64,000 bases of DNA from the NCBI GenBank assembly GCA_036493595.1, contig DASXPN010000073.1:68265-132264 (forward strand), read 5' to 3'. Below the pieces are notes generated by a model. The model was not told the DNA's origin. It saw only the letters and a program-made list of their open reading frames with translations, and did not search any database. Source of the stretch: DATAES01 sp036493595. Its GTDB lineage: Bacteria; Actinomycetota; Acidimicrobiia; Acidimicrobiales; JACDCH01. This document shows positions 17,201 to 25,302 of the stretch, one piece after another (the stretch's first letter is position 1; the number at the start of each line of letters is the position of its first letter). A program made the translations under genes and the position numbers.

Positions 17201-17857
17201 GTGGTCACAGAGCAGCTCACCGAACTCCCCGATGACGAACTTGCCGCTCGGTTCCAGCAAGGCGACCGTCTGGCTCTCGAGACCCTCATCGCTCGCTACC
17301 GCCGCTTCGCTCGTGCCAAGAGCCGCGGCTACTTCCTCGTGGGCGGCGACGCCGACGACATCGAGCAGGAAGCGCTCATCGGCCTCTACAAGGCGTCCCG
17401 CGATTTCCGGCCCGAGCACCAAGCCAGCTTCCGGGCGTTCGCCGAGCTGTGCATCACCCGCCAGATCATCACGGCGATCAAGACCGCGACCCGCCAGAAG
17501 CATCAGCCGCTCAACCAGTACGTCTCGATCTCCGGCGCCCGCGGCGGCGACGATCCGGGCGAGCGTTCTGTCGAGGAGCTGCTGCACGCGCACCACGACG
17601 GCGATCCCGCCGACACCGTGGTGTCAGGCGAGCGCATGGAGACGATCCGGTCGTCGATGGCGCAGATGCTGTCCGGGCTCGAGGTCGACGTGCTCAAGCT
17701 CTACGTCGAGGGCAAGTCGTACCAGGAGATCGGCGAGCAGCTCGGCCGTCACGTGAAGTCGATCGACAACGCTCTGCAGCGCATCAAGCGCAAGCTCGAC
17801 CAGCACCTGCAGGACAGCGCGGCTGCCGAAGCCAGCCATCTGCTCGCCATCGGCTGA
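17201..17857 (+). CDS. RNA polymerase sigma factor, SigH/Spo0H-like
   Basis: A 218-residue sigma-70 family factor. Region 2 contains KSRGYFLVGGDADDIEQEA, then ALIGLYKASRDFR and AELCITRQIITAIKTATR. These strings are very close to those of the Bacillus SigH (Spo0H) group. Region 4 has GKSYQEIGEQLGRHVKSID as its helix-turn-helix. The start is GTG at 17201 with CAGGAGAA upstream. A consensus-like promoter lies about 70 bp ahead. No anti-sigma factor gene is adjacent. In this lineage its regulon is unknown; it may be a second general-purpose sigma factor rather than a sporulation factor. Confidence 0.88.
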   Translation: MVTEQLTELPDDELAARFQQGDRLALETLIARYRRFARAKSRGYFLVGGDADDIEQEALIGLYKASRDFRPEHQASFRAFAELCITRQIITAIKTATRQKHQPLNQYVSISGARGGDDPGERSVEELLHAHHDGDPADTVVSGERMETIRSSMAQMLSGLEVDVLKLYVEGKSYQEIGEQLGRHVKSIDNALQRIKRKLDQHLQDSAAAEASHLLAIG

Positions 17858-17886
17858 GCACCAGTCACCTACGCTCGACCGGCTAC

Positions 17887-17960
17887 GCCCGAGTAGCTCA
17901 GCCGGTCAGAGCAGGCGCCTTGTAAGCGTCAGGTCGTCGGTTCGACTCCGACCTCGGGCT
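17887..17960 (+). tRNA. tRNA-Thr (anticodon UGU)
   Basis: A complete 74-nt cloverleaf without encoded CCA. The acceptor stem GCCCGAG pairs with CTCGGGC. The D arm starts GCTCAGCCGGTCAGAGC. The anticodon arm is GGCGC-CTTGTAA-GCGTC, so the anticodon is TGT, reading ACA. The T arm is GTCGG-TTCGACT-CCGAC. It lies 29 bp downstream of the sigma factor gene. Confidence 0.93.
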
Positions 17961-18003
17961 CGGGTGCTTGCTTCGCGTGGGCTCGCGGGGCAGCCTGACA
18001 GGA

Positions 18004-18264
18004 ATGGCCCTGACCGACAGAGATCGGGCGATCCTCGACTTCGAACGCAGCTGGTGGAGCGAACCTGGTCCGAAGGAGCTCGCGATACGAGAGCGCTTCG
18101 ACCTGTCGAGCACGCGCTACTACGAGATCTTGGCTGAGCTCCTCGACATGCCCGAAGCGCTCGAGTACGACCAGCTGGTCGTACGCCGGTTGCGCCGGCT
18201 GCGGGACCGTCGCCGCCGAGCGCGCTATGAAGGTCGTCCGGCTCGGCGTGGAGGAACCCCGTAG
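18004..18264 (+). CDS. DUF3263 domain protein
   Basis: An 86-residue basic protein starting MALTDRDRAILDFERSWW, the hallmark of DUF3263, a small actinobacterial family of helix-turn-helix-like proteins. RYYEILAELLDMPEAL follows and the tail is Arg-rich. Its partner gene, a LytR_C-domain protein, starts on the last base of this stop codon, and this pairing is conserved in actinobacteria. I chose ATG at 18004; upstream in-frame codons run into the tRNA 3' flank. The function is unknown, perhaps DNA binding. Confidence 0.83.
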   Translation: MALTDRDRAILDFERSWWSEPGPKELAIRERFDLSSTRYYEILAELLDMPEALEYDQLVVRRLRRLRDRRRRARYEGRPARRGGTP

Positions 18265-18836
18265 TGGCGTCACGCGGCACCCGTTCGGCTGCCAACAACA
18301 ACTCGAGTTCAGCCGCGTTGCGCGGCGCACTGTTGATCGGCGTCGCGGTCGTCCTCGGCGCCGCGCTGCTGGCGCAAGGATTCAACGACAACGGCGCGCC
18401 GGTCAGTACGAGCTCCAACACGTCGACGACGGTCAAGCGCAGCGGCGCCACCACGACCACGGCGGTACCGCAGCCGCACGATCCCGCGACGGTGAAGGTG
18501 CTGGTGCTGAACGGCTCGGGTAAGTCCGGCATCGCGAAGGCCGGCGCCGATCAGTTGAAGGCGGCCAACTACACGACACTCGATCCCGCCAACGCCACGA
18601 CGGGCGCGCCGGTCGCCGCCTCGATCGTCTACTTCACCGCGGGCTATGACGCCGACGCGCAACAGATCGCGGCGAAGCTCGGGCTCAATCCTTCCGCCGC
18701 GCAACCGTTGCCGAATCCACCCCCTCCCGAGGTCGGCGATCCCAAGGACGCCAACATCGTCGTGCTCATCGGAACCGACGCGCCCGTCGCCGGTGGCGCG
18801 GGTGCAGGAACCACGACCACCGTCGCCGCGAACTGA
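18264..18836 (+). CDS. Membrane-anchored LytR_C domain protein
   Basis: A 190-residue protein with one N-terminal transmembrane helix (residues 20-40, GALLIGVAVVLGAALLAQGF), a Ser/Thr-rich linker and an extracellular LytR C-terminal-type domain. That domain begins VKVLVLNGSGKSGIAKAGADQL and ends VVLIGTDAP. LytR_C domains accompany wall-polymer ligases, so a cell-envelope role is likely, but no LCP domain is present here. The start is GTG at 18264, overlapping the DUF3263 stop by one base. The final Thr-rich tail is low complexity. Confidence 0.8.
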   Translation: MASRGTRSAANNNSSSAALRGALLIGVAVVLGAALLAQGFNDNGAPVSTSSNTSTTVKRSGATTTTAVPQPHDPATVKVLVLNGSGKSGIAKAGADQLKAANYTTLDPANATTGAPVAASIVYFTAGYDADAQQIAAKLGLNPSAAQPLPNPPPPEVGDPKDANIVVLIGTDAPVAGGAGAGTTTTVAAN

Positions 18837-18872
18837 GCCTGACCTTGGGCCTGATCGGCTCGCACCGCTGAT

Positions 18873-19685
18873 TCAGGTGCGGCGGATCTCTGATCGCACT
18901 TCGACCGTCACCGTTCCCTGGATCGGAGCGCTCGTTTGACCTTGTGGCGCGGCGAGCACCGCGTCGAACGTTCCCCTGGTGATCGACGTCGAATGCCGCA
19001 CCGAGCCGTCGGCGAGGTCGTAGACGACCGTGATCGTCGTCGTGTCGGTTCCCGTCAGTGTCTGCACGCCGTTGGCGGCGGACGCCGTCGAGGTGATCGG
19101 CAACGAGGTGGAGGACGTGACCGTTGCGGTCTTGTGGCCGTCGACGACACCGAGCTCGACCAGACGACCCTCGCCGGTCAGCAGCGCCGGCGCGTTCATG
19201 CCGGCGAGCTGTACGTGATCGTCGACTGTCCATCGGTCACCGGGGCGAAGACCGCGATCGGGCGGGGCCCCTGCGGCCGCGGGGAAGATCTCTGAAAGTC
19301 CGAGGTCGCCGAGCGCACCGGTCGGAATGCCCTCGACGCTCTCGACCGCGGTGAGTTGCGCAGCGCGATCGAAACGCATCACGAACGTGCGCTCGCCGAC
19401 CCCTTCGCGTCCGAGCATGACCTGCACGCGGGTGGTGCCGTCCTTCGCATCGAGCACGCGTTGCTGCACCGCGAGGTCCGCCTCGTCGTGCGGCGATGTG
19501 CTTCGGCCCGCGAAGGTCGACGTCGACGTCGACTCGACATGGACCGCGTACGTGTAGGACGCGCCGGTGGGCGGATGGAACGAGAGGAGCACGCGATCGT
19601 CGCGGCATGCGGTACACGCGAGCGCGAATGCGAGCGCGAGGGCGGCGACCCGGCCCGGTGCTCGCCATCGGTGTGCGCGCTGCAT
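18873..19685 (-). CDS. Putative lipoprotein of unknown function
   Basis: A 270-residue exported protein. The signal peptide (AALALAFALACTAC) ends in a lipobox with Cys near residue 23. The rest is beta-rich, begins RDDRVLLSFHPPTGASYTY and has no catalytic motif I recognise. It resembles the DUF6263-type lipoproteins that start with a 'LRFxPPxGxxYxY' pattern, but I cannot confirm the family. I chose ATG at 19685; the frame stays open to 20237, but that stretch is antisense to otsB. It is divergent from otsB by about 39 bp. Confidence 0.72.
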   Translation of the reverse strand: MQRAHRWRAPGRVAALALAFALACTACRDDRVLLSFHPPTGASYTYAVHVESTSTSTFAGRSTSPHDEADLAVQQRVLDAKDGTTRVQVMLGREGVGERTFVMRFDRAAQLTAVESVEGIPTGALGDLGLSEIFPAAAGAPPDRGLRPGDRWTVDDHVQLAGMNAPALLTGEGRLVELGVVDGHKTATVTSSTSLPITSTASAANGVQTLTGTDTTTITVVYDLADGSVRHSTSITRGTFDAVLAAPQGQTSAPIQGTVTVEVRSEIRRT

Positions 19686-19724
19686 CGGTGCGACGGTACC
19701 GGTGACCGGCGGTACGTTTCGTTC

Positions 19725-20486
19725 GTGGCCCGACCGCCGGCGCTCGACGCGCTCGATCCGCTGCGGGCGCAGCCCTCGCGGGCCGGCGTGCTGACCGACT
19801 TCGACGGCACCCTGGCGTCGATCGTCGACGACCCCGCCACCGCCCGGCCGCTCGACGGTGTACGGGAAGAGCTCGCGCGGCTCGCGGATCGCTTTGCAGT
19901 GGTCGCGGTGCTCTCGGGCCGACCGGTGTCGTTCCTGCAGCAGTTCCTTCCCCCCACCGTCGTGCTCTCGGGCCTCTACGGCCTCGAGGTCGTGCGCGAC
20001 GGCGTGCGAGCGGACAATCCGCTCGGGCGCCCCTGGCGAGGAGTGATCGAGGACGTGGTCGACGCGGTCCGCGCCGACGGTCCGGACGGCATGCGCATCG
20101 AGTCGAAGGGGCTTTCGCTCACGCTGCACTACCGCGGCGAGCCCGACCTTGCCCCGCGAGTGCTCGCGATTGCGGAGCAGCAAGCAGTGCGGTCGGGACT
20201 CGAGGTGCGTGCGGCTCGCATGTCGGTCGAACTGCATCCGCCGATCGAGGTGGACAAGGGGACCGCGTTACGCGACCTCGCCGCGGGGCTCGAGGCCGCG
20301 TGCTTCATGGGCGACGACCTGGGCGACCTCGCTGCGTTCCGAGCACTCGACGGACTCGCCCGCGAGGGCGCTCACGTCGTGCGGATCGCGGTGCGCAGCG
20401 AGGAAACACCGCCCGCCTTGCTGGAGGCGGCTGACCTCGTGGTCGACGGCCCTGAAGGGGCGCGTGACGTGCTGGCGCAGCTCTAG
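19725..20486 (+). CDS. otsB: Trehalose-6-phosphate phosphatase
   Basis: A 253-residue HAD-superfamily phosphatase that dephosphorylates trehalose 6-phosphate. HAD motif I is DFDGTLASI (near residue 25), motif II SGRP, and motif IV FMGDDLGDLAAF (near 193). VELHPPIEVDKGTAL is the OtsB-specific segment with the motif III lysine. The start is GTG at 19725. It converges on otsA 16 bp downstream, so synthase and phosphatase lie tail to tail rather than in one operon. Confidence 0.9.
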   Translation: MARPPALDALDPLRAQPSRAGVLTDFDGTLASIVDDPATARPLDGVREELARLADRFAVVAVLSGRPVSFLQQFLPPTVVLSGLYGLEVVRDGVRADNPLGRPWRGVIEDVVDAVRADGPDGMRIESKGLSLTLHYRGEPDLAPRVLAIAEQQAVRSGLEVRAARMSVELHPPIEVDKGTALRDLAAGLEAACFMGDDLGDLAAFRALDGLAREGAHVVRIAVRSEETPPALLEAADLVVDGPEGARDVLAQL

Positions 20487-20502
20487 TTGCGCGGCCACAG
20501 CA

Positions 20503-21885
20503 CTAGCTCGCGTACTCGAGCTGTTCGCGTAGCCAATCCCGCGGCGTCCGTGCCGCGACGACGGCGCGCAGTTGCTCGTGGCGACGGCGGCGCTCGCCGT
20601 CGTCCATCGACAGGGCCTGGCGCAACGCATCGGCGGTGTCATCGATGTCGAACGGGTTGACGCCGATCGCCCCCGCGTCGCCGAGCTCTTCGTATGCACC
20701 GGCCTCGGTCGAGAGCACGAGCGCGGAGTGATCGCCGACGAGCATCGCTTCCTTGGCCACGAGGTTGAGCCCATCGCGGATCGGGTTCACGAGCACGACA
20801 TCGGCCAGCTGGAGCGCGGCGATCGACCGTGGGAAGTCGTCGCGGGCGTCGTAGAGGATCGGTGTCCAGTCCGGAGTCGCCCACTTCGTGTTGAGGCGCT
20901 CGACGAGTCCTTCGACCTCCTGGCGATACGCGAGATATTCGGGCAGTCCTTCGCGCGACGGGTACAGGAGCGCGCAGAACACCACGCGCTCGCGCCACTC
21001 GGGTGACGACGTCAACAACTCGTCGAACGCGTGGAAGCCGCGCAGGATGTTCTTCGACAGCTCGATGCGATCGACGCGTACGAGCAGCTTTCGATCACCA
21101 ATCGTCTCGCGCAGATGATCGCGTTGGCGCGCCGCCGCCGGTGACGTCGCAGTGGCTGCGAGATCGTCGGGATCCGGTGCGAGCGGACTGACGCCGACGC
21201 GCGGAGGGATGCCTTCGCCGACGAATGCCCGATGCGACCTGACGAACGCATCGGCCCATCGGTGGGTGTGGAACGTCGTTGCCAGGTTCGACCCCATGCT
21301 CGTGACGAGCTCGCGGGTCGCGGCCTGTGGCAACGGACGCAGACCGTCGGGGTCGCACCAGGGAGTGTGCGCGAAGTGCACGGTGGCGAGATCGGGTCGG
21401 GCGGCGCGCAGCCGAGGGGCGACCAGTGCGAGGTGGTAGTCCTGCACCAGCACTGCGGCGCCCTCGGGCGCGGCTTCGGCCGTGGCATCGGCGAACGCGT
21501 GATTGACCGCGCGGTACGCCTCCCAGGCCTCGTGCCAATGCCGGTCGATGCGAGGCCGGCGGGCGAGGTCGTACAACCCGTGGAGGCAGAACCACAGCGT
21601 CGCGTTGCAGATCACGTCGTAGGCCATCCGGTACTCGGACGGATCCAGGTCGAGCAGGCGCACGCGCAGGCCCTCGGCTTCGGCCACCTGGCCACCACTG
21701 GCGGCCTCGCGGTCTTCGTCCGAGAGGGCGGCGGCGAGCCACAACGCATCGGTTCCCTCGACCAGCGGCGCCAGCCCGGACACGAGCCCGCCCCCGCCGC
21801 GCTTGGCCGTCAGCGATCCGTCGTCGCCCCGCCGGAACGACAGCGGCCCGCGGTTGGACACGATCACGACGGGCCGTTCGGGCAC
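20503..21885 (-). CDS. otsA: Trehalose-6-phosphate synthase, GT20 family
   Basis: A 460-residue retaining GT20 glycosyltransferase, expected to join a sugar nucleotide to glucose 6-phosphate. VIVSNRGPLSF opens the protein, VLVQDYHLALVAPRL is the acceptor-site segment and LVNPIRDGLNLVAKE is the nucleotide-sugar loop. The donor-site block reads RIELSKNILRGFHAF instead of the classical RLDYxKG, a variant I associate with an actinobacterial GT20 clade, so the acceptor could differ. The start is GTG at 21885, close to the divergent glycerate kinase start. Confidence 0.85.
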   Translation of the reverse strand: MPERPVVIVSNRGPLSFRRGDDGSLTAKRGGGGLVSGLAPLVEGTDALWLAAALSDEDREAASGGQVAEAEGLRVRLLDLDPSEYRMAYDVICNATLWFCLHGLYDLARRPRIDRHWHEAWEAYRAVNHAFADATAEAAPEGAAVLVQDYHLALVAPRLRAARPDLATVHFAHTPWCDPDGLRPLPQAATRELVTSMGSNLATTFHTHRWADAFVRSHRAFVGEGIPPRVGVSPLAPDPDDLAATATSPAAARQRDHLRETIGDRKLLVRVDRIELSKNILRGFHAFDELLTSSPEWRERVVFCALLYPSREGLPEYLAYRQEVEGLVERLNTKWATPDWTPILYDARDDFPRSIAALQLADVVLVNPIRDGLNLVAKEAMLVGDHSALVLSTEAGAYEELGDAGAIGVNPFDIDDTADALRQALSMDDGERRRRHEQLRAVVAARTPRDWLREQLEYAS

Positions 21886-21905
21886 GAGTGTGCAAACTAC
21901 TGGTC

Positions 21906-22913
21906 GTGCGTGTCGTGGCTGCCCCGGACAAGTTTCGTGGAACTGCCGGCGCGCCTGACATCGCGGGGGCTATCGCCGCGGCGGCGAAGGCGGCCGGATG
22001 GCAGTGCGACGAGGTGCCGATGGCCGACGGGGGCGAGGGCACGTTGGAGGCACTCGGTGGCGCCAACCGTTCGACGCTGGTGACGGGCCCGCTCGGCGAC
22101 TCGGTGGAAGCGGCGTGGCAGTTGAACGGCACTCGAGCGGTGATCGAGATGGCGAGAGCCTCGGGGCTCGAGCTCGTCGGTGGCCCGGACGGGAACGATC
22201 CGATTGCGGCGACCACGTACGGCACTGGCGAGCTGATCGCGGCCGCACTCGACGCGGGCGTCCGTCGCATCATCGTCGGCGTGGGCGGCTCGGCCACGAC
22301 CGACGGCGGGCTCGGCGCGCTGCGCGCCATCTACCCGCTACAGCGACTGCGCGGCGTCGACCTCCAGGTGGCGTGTGACGTGAGGACGAAGTTCATCGAA
22401 GCGGCGGAGGTGTACGCGCCGCAGAAGGGCGCGTCCGCCGCGCAGGTCGAACTCCTGCGGCGCCGGCTCGAACGGCTCGCGCAGGTGTACCTCGACGAGC
22501 ACGGTTTCGATGTGCGTACCGTCGAGGGCGCGGGAGCTGCCGGGGGTCTTGCGGGTGCCCTGGCGGCGGTAGGGGCGGCGCTGGTGGACGGCTTCGATCT
22601 CGTCGCGGACGAGGTCGGCTTCGACGATGCGCTCGAAGGTGCTGACCTCGTCATCACGGGCGAAGGCTTCGTCGACGCGCAGTCCTTCGAGGGCAAGGTC
22701 GTCGGGGGCGTGGCGCAACGGGCCGCGGCGGCGGACGTCCCCATGTTCGTTGTCGCGGGTGAGGTCTACGACGACGCGGGCGCGCGGGTCGACGCTGTCT
22801 CGTTGGTGGAGCGGTTCGGTGAGGACCGCGCTCGCGGTGAGACGTGTGCGTGCGTCGAAGAGGTCGTATTCGAGCGGCTGCAAGCGCTGAGTCGCGCGGA
22901 GTCGGCGTCGTAG
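21906..22913 (+). CDS. Glycerate kinase
   Basis: A 335-residue GlxK/GarK-type kinase that phosphorylates glycerate. VRVVAAPDKFRGTAGAP opens the protein. DEVPMADGGEGTLEAL is the substrate motif, VGVGGSATTDGGLGAL the glycine loop, and VITGEGFVDAQSFEGK the C-terminal catalytic block. I prefer GTG at 21906 over GTG at 21888, since the family begins directly with this strand. It sits between otsA and gpgS. A supply of phosphoglycerate for glucosylglycerate synthesis is plausible but unproven. Confidence 0.88.
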   Translation: MRVVAAPDKFRGTAGAPDIAGAIAAAAKAAGWQCDEVPMADGGEGTLEALGGANRSTLVTGPLGDSVEAAWQLNGTRAVIEMARASGLELVGGPDGNDPIAATTYGTGELIAAALDAGVRRIIVGVGGSATTDGGLGALRAIYPLQRLRGVDLQVACDVRTKFIEAAEVYAPQKGASAAQVELLRRRLERLAQVYLDEHGFDVRTVEGAGAAGGLAGALAAVGAALVDGFDLVADEVGFDDALEGADLVITGEGFVDAQSFEGKVVGGVAQRAAAADVPMFVVAGEVYDDAGARVDAVSLVERFGEDRARGETCACVEEVVFERLQALSRAESAS

Positions 22914-22932
22914 ACGATTGCAACCCGCGTGA

Positions 22933-23124
22933 CTAGCGAGCCGACTTCTTGCCGACGACCCAGCCGATGAAGGCGATGGCGAGGATCACGAGAACGGCGA
23001 GCTTGACGATCCCGAGCAGGAATCCGACAACGGCACCCACGACCCACATGGCGGCGAAGACAAGCGCCACCGCGACGATCGCGTACCACCACAGTGGTGT
23101 GGAGGGACGTTCCGGAGCGGCCAT
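22933..23124 (-). CDS. Small two-helix membrane protein
   Basis: A 63-residue protein with two hydrophobic segments (WWYAIVAVALVFAAMWVVGA and GIVKLAVLVILAIAFIGWVV) separated by a few residues, and a basic end (GKKSAR). This composition is typical of small uncharacterised actinobacterial membrane proteins. ATG at 23124. Good codon-position GC bias supports coding. No function can be assigned. Confidence 0.65.
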   Translation of the reverse strand: MAAPERPSTPLWWYAIVAVALVFAAMWVVGAVVGFLLGIVKLAVLVILAIAFIGWVVGKKSAR

Positions 23125-23134
23125 GCCCCGAAGG

Positions 23135-23416
23135 CTATTGGCCGCGCGACTGCTCTGTTCGTTCGGAGGGCACGTCGCGCAGATCGAGCTTGTCGCGGAG
23201 GTCGACCCGCCGGACGCTGCACATGGCGCGGGCCACGACCGCGAGGGCGTCGTCCGAGCTGACGGGATCGACCGGATGCTGCGCCTCGACCGCCGCGATG
23301 GCCCGCTCGGGCGCGCAGTCGGTCAGGTGGACGACCAGTTCCGCCAGACGATTTGTGTACGCGAGACGAGATTCACGGCTCGAGGCCATGTGCTCGTTGG
23401 ATTGGGCTGTACTCAT
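23135..23416 (-). CDS. Hypothetical protein
   Basis: A 93-residue soluble protein, mostly helical (RLAYTNRLAELVVHLTDCAPERAI) with a charged C-terminus. I do not recognise the family. It lies on the same strand as gpgS upstream and the small membrane protein downstream. The 189 bp between it and gpgS (23417-23605) are unusually AT-rich for this window and could hold its promoter, but no clear box pair stands out. ATG at 23416. Confidence 0.55.
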   Translation of the reverse strand: MSTAQSNEHMASSRESRLAYTNRLAELVVHLTDCAPERAIAAVEAQHPVDPVSSDDALAVVARAMCSVRRVDLRDKLDLRDVPSERTEQSRGQ

Positions 23417-23605
23417 GGATACTCCTGCGATCCCGTTGGCCCTTTCGAAGTGAATGATCGGAACGGGCGGTTACGTACTTGAGCACTCGTAAGAAAATAC
23501 GCATTTGCGGTAACCCTGCAGAAACTCTCCCAAGCCGACGGGTTCATTCAGCAGGTCATACCCACGACGGGGTGCGTTCAGGCACGTTCCCACGTTGAGT
23601 TTCGG

Positions 23606-24514
23606 TTACGCACCTCGCCGAGCGGCGCCCTCACCGAGTCGGGCGAGCGGGGGCCGTTCGACCACCTCGATCTCCATCGGCTCGAGGCCCGGCCGGTAGA
23701 GGGTTGCCAGCCCAGGAACCGGATGCCCGGCGCGGCCCAACATCGTCTGGATCACGGCGGCCGCCTGGGGCGACAGCTCGTCCAGTGGGCGATTGCGGTG
23801 GATGCGGCTGCCGAGATCGACCTGCGCGATGGCGTCGACCCCGAACCGGTCGGCCACATCGATCAGCAACGCGATGTCGACCCCGTAGCCGTCCACGAAC
23901 GGCAGCTGTTCGAGCAGTTCCCGCCGCCCCCCGTACTCGCCGGCGAGCGGCTGAACGATCGACGCGAGATGCGGGAACAGCAGCGCCAGCAAGGGGCGAG
24001 CCACGAGCTCGGTGACCCGTCCGCCGCGATCCTTCGGGTCGGGCGTCGGCCGTTCGTAGTGCCCCTTCACGAACCCGATCTCGGGATGGGTGAGCAGCGG
24101 ACCGAGAAGACCGGTCACGAACAGCGGGTCGAAGTCGATGACATCGGCGTCGCACCACACGATGAGGTCGCCATCGGCAACGGCGAGGGACTTCCATAGG
24201 GCCGCGCCCTTGCCATGACCGGTTCCGTGCTCGGGCAGCACGCTGGCCGCCGCCACGACCCGCGCACCCGCGTCGGCTGCGACTTCGGCCGTGCCGTCGA
24301 CCGAGTGGTCGTCCACGACGACGATCTCGTCGACGAGACCCCACTGGTCGACGAGGTGCGACCTGATCGAACGGACGATGGCGCCGACGGTCGCCGCTTC
24401 GTCGCGCGCCGGCAGGCACACCGACACGACGTGGTGGTCCTTTGCCGCGAGAAGAACCTCGAGGTCGAACTCGGAATGGTCGAACGCGGCGAGGACCGTA
24501 TGGACCGATCGCAC
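23606..24514 (-). CDS. gpgS: Glucosyl-3-phosphoglycerate synthase
   Basis: A 302-residue GT81 glycosyltransferase that moves glucose from a nucleotide donor to 3-phosphoglycerate, the first step toward glucosylglycerate and methylglucose lipopolysaccharides. VVSVCLPARDEAATVGAIV is the nucleotide-binding start, IVWCDADVIDFDP carries the DxD-type metal site, and VDGYGVDIALLIDVA matches the GpgS acceptor region. Length is near the family's usual 300-330. The start is ATG at 24514. No phosphatase gpgP is adjacent. It lies near the trehalose genes, suggesting a shared osmolyte role. Confidence 0.88.
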   Translation of the reverse strand: MRSVHTVLAAFDHSEFDLEVLLAAKDHHVVSVCLPARDEAATVGAIVRSIRSHLVDQWGLVDEIVVVDDHSVDGTAEVAADAGARVVAAASVLPEHGTGHGKGAALWKSLAVADGDLIVWCDADVIDFDPLFVTGLLGPLLTHPEIGFVKGHYERPTPDPKDRGGRVTELVARPLLALLFPHLASIVQPLAGEYGGRRELLEQLPFVDGYGVDIALLIDVADRFGVDAIAQVDLGSRIHRNRPLDELSPQAAAVIQTMLGRAGHPVPGLATLYRPGLEPMEIEVVERPPLARLGEGAARRGA

Positions 24515-24574
24515 GTAGGCACGTTACCCATCGCCCGAAAGGAGACTCACTGTGTGCCGGTTAGGGTGCTCGCC

Positions 24575-24847
24575 ATGAGTGTGAAGGTTCGGATTCCGAC
24601 GACCCTGCGCACCCTCACGGGTGGCAAGTCCGAGGTCGAGGTCGCGGGCGCCACGGTCGGCGAGGTCATCAGCGCGCTCGACGCCGCTCATCCGGGCTTC
24701 AACGACCGCCTCCTCGACGACAACGGCCTACGCCGCTTCGTCAACGTGTTCGTGGCCGACGACGACGTCCGCTTCCTCGATGGCCTCGACACCAAGGTCC
24801 CCGACGGCGAGACGGTCTCCATCCTCCCGGCCGTGGCGGGCGGCTGA
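24575..24847 (+). CDS. cysO: CysO-like sulfur-carrier protein (MoaD/ThiS family)
   Basis: A 90-residue ubiquitin-like carrier ending in the functional diglycine (ILPAVAGG). KVRIPTTLRTLTGG and GLRRFVNVFVADDDVRF match mycobacterial CysO closely along its whole length. CysO carries a thiocarboxylate for cysteine synthesis by CysM, released by the Mec peptidase; neither partner is in this window. ATG at 24575 fits the CysO N-terminus. An in-frame GTG at 24554 with AAAGGAG nine bases upstream is an alternative start adding seven residues. Confidence 0.85.
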   Translation: MSVKVRIPTTLRTLTGGKSEVEVAGATVGEVISALDAAHPGFNDRLLDDNGLRRFVNVFVADDDVRFLDGLDTKVPDGETVSILPAVAGG

Positions 24848-24891
24848 CCGGCCGGCGTCAAGGTTTGGGGCAGATCGGTCGATGATCGAGC

Positions 24892-25299
24892 GTGCCCGAA
24901 GTTCTCATCGTCGACGATGACCCTGACGTCCGCGGCATGCTGGCCTTCACTCTCGGCGATCACGGCTTTGCCGTGCGGGAGGCGAAGGACGGTGCCGATG
25001 CGCTCGACGAACTGGCGGCGAAAGCGCCGGACTGCATGGTCCTCGATCTGATGATGCCCCGCCTCGACGGCTTCAGCGTCCTCGAGGCGATGCGCGTGCA
25101 GAAGCTCGCGCCCGAGACGCGGGTGATCGTGTTCTCGTGCAAGTCGGAGGAGCGCACGTTCGTGCGAGTGTGGGAGCTCGGTGCCGACGAGTACCTCACG
25201 AAACCGGCCGACCCCGATGTCATCGCTCAGAAAGTGATCGCACTCTTGGAAGCGGGCACCCAGAGGGACGCCCGGGCCGACGACGCCCGGGCGTTCTGA
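24892..25299 (+). CDS. Stand-alone response regulator receiver protein
   Basis: A 135-residue CheY-like protein. The acidic pocket is in LIVDDDPD, the phospho-acceptor is D52 in MVLDLMMPRLDG, and the conserved lysine is in EYLTKPAD. No output domain follows; the tail (GTQRDARADDARAF) is short and disordered-looking. No histidine kinase is adjacent, so the partner must be elsewhere. The start is GTG at 24892. It converges on the FAD oxidoreductase gene with 3 bp between stops. Confidence 0.87.
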   Translation: MPEVLIVDDDPDVRGMLAFTLGDHGFAVREAKDGADALDELAAKAPDCMVLDLMMPRLDGFSVLEAMRVQKLAPETRVIVFSCKSEERTFVRVWELGADEYLTKPADPDVIAQKVIALLEAGTQRDARADDARAF

Positions 25300-25302
25300 G
25301 GG

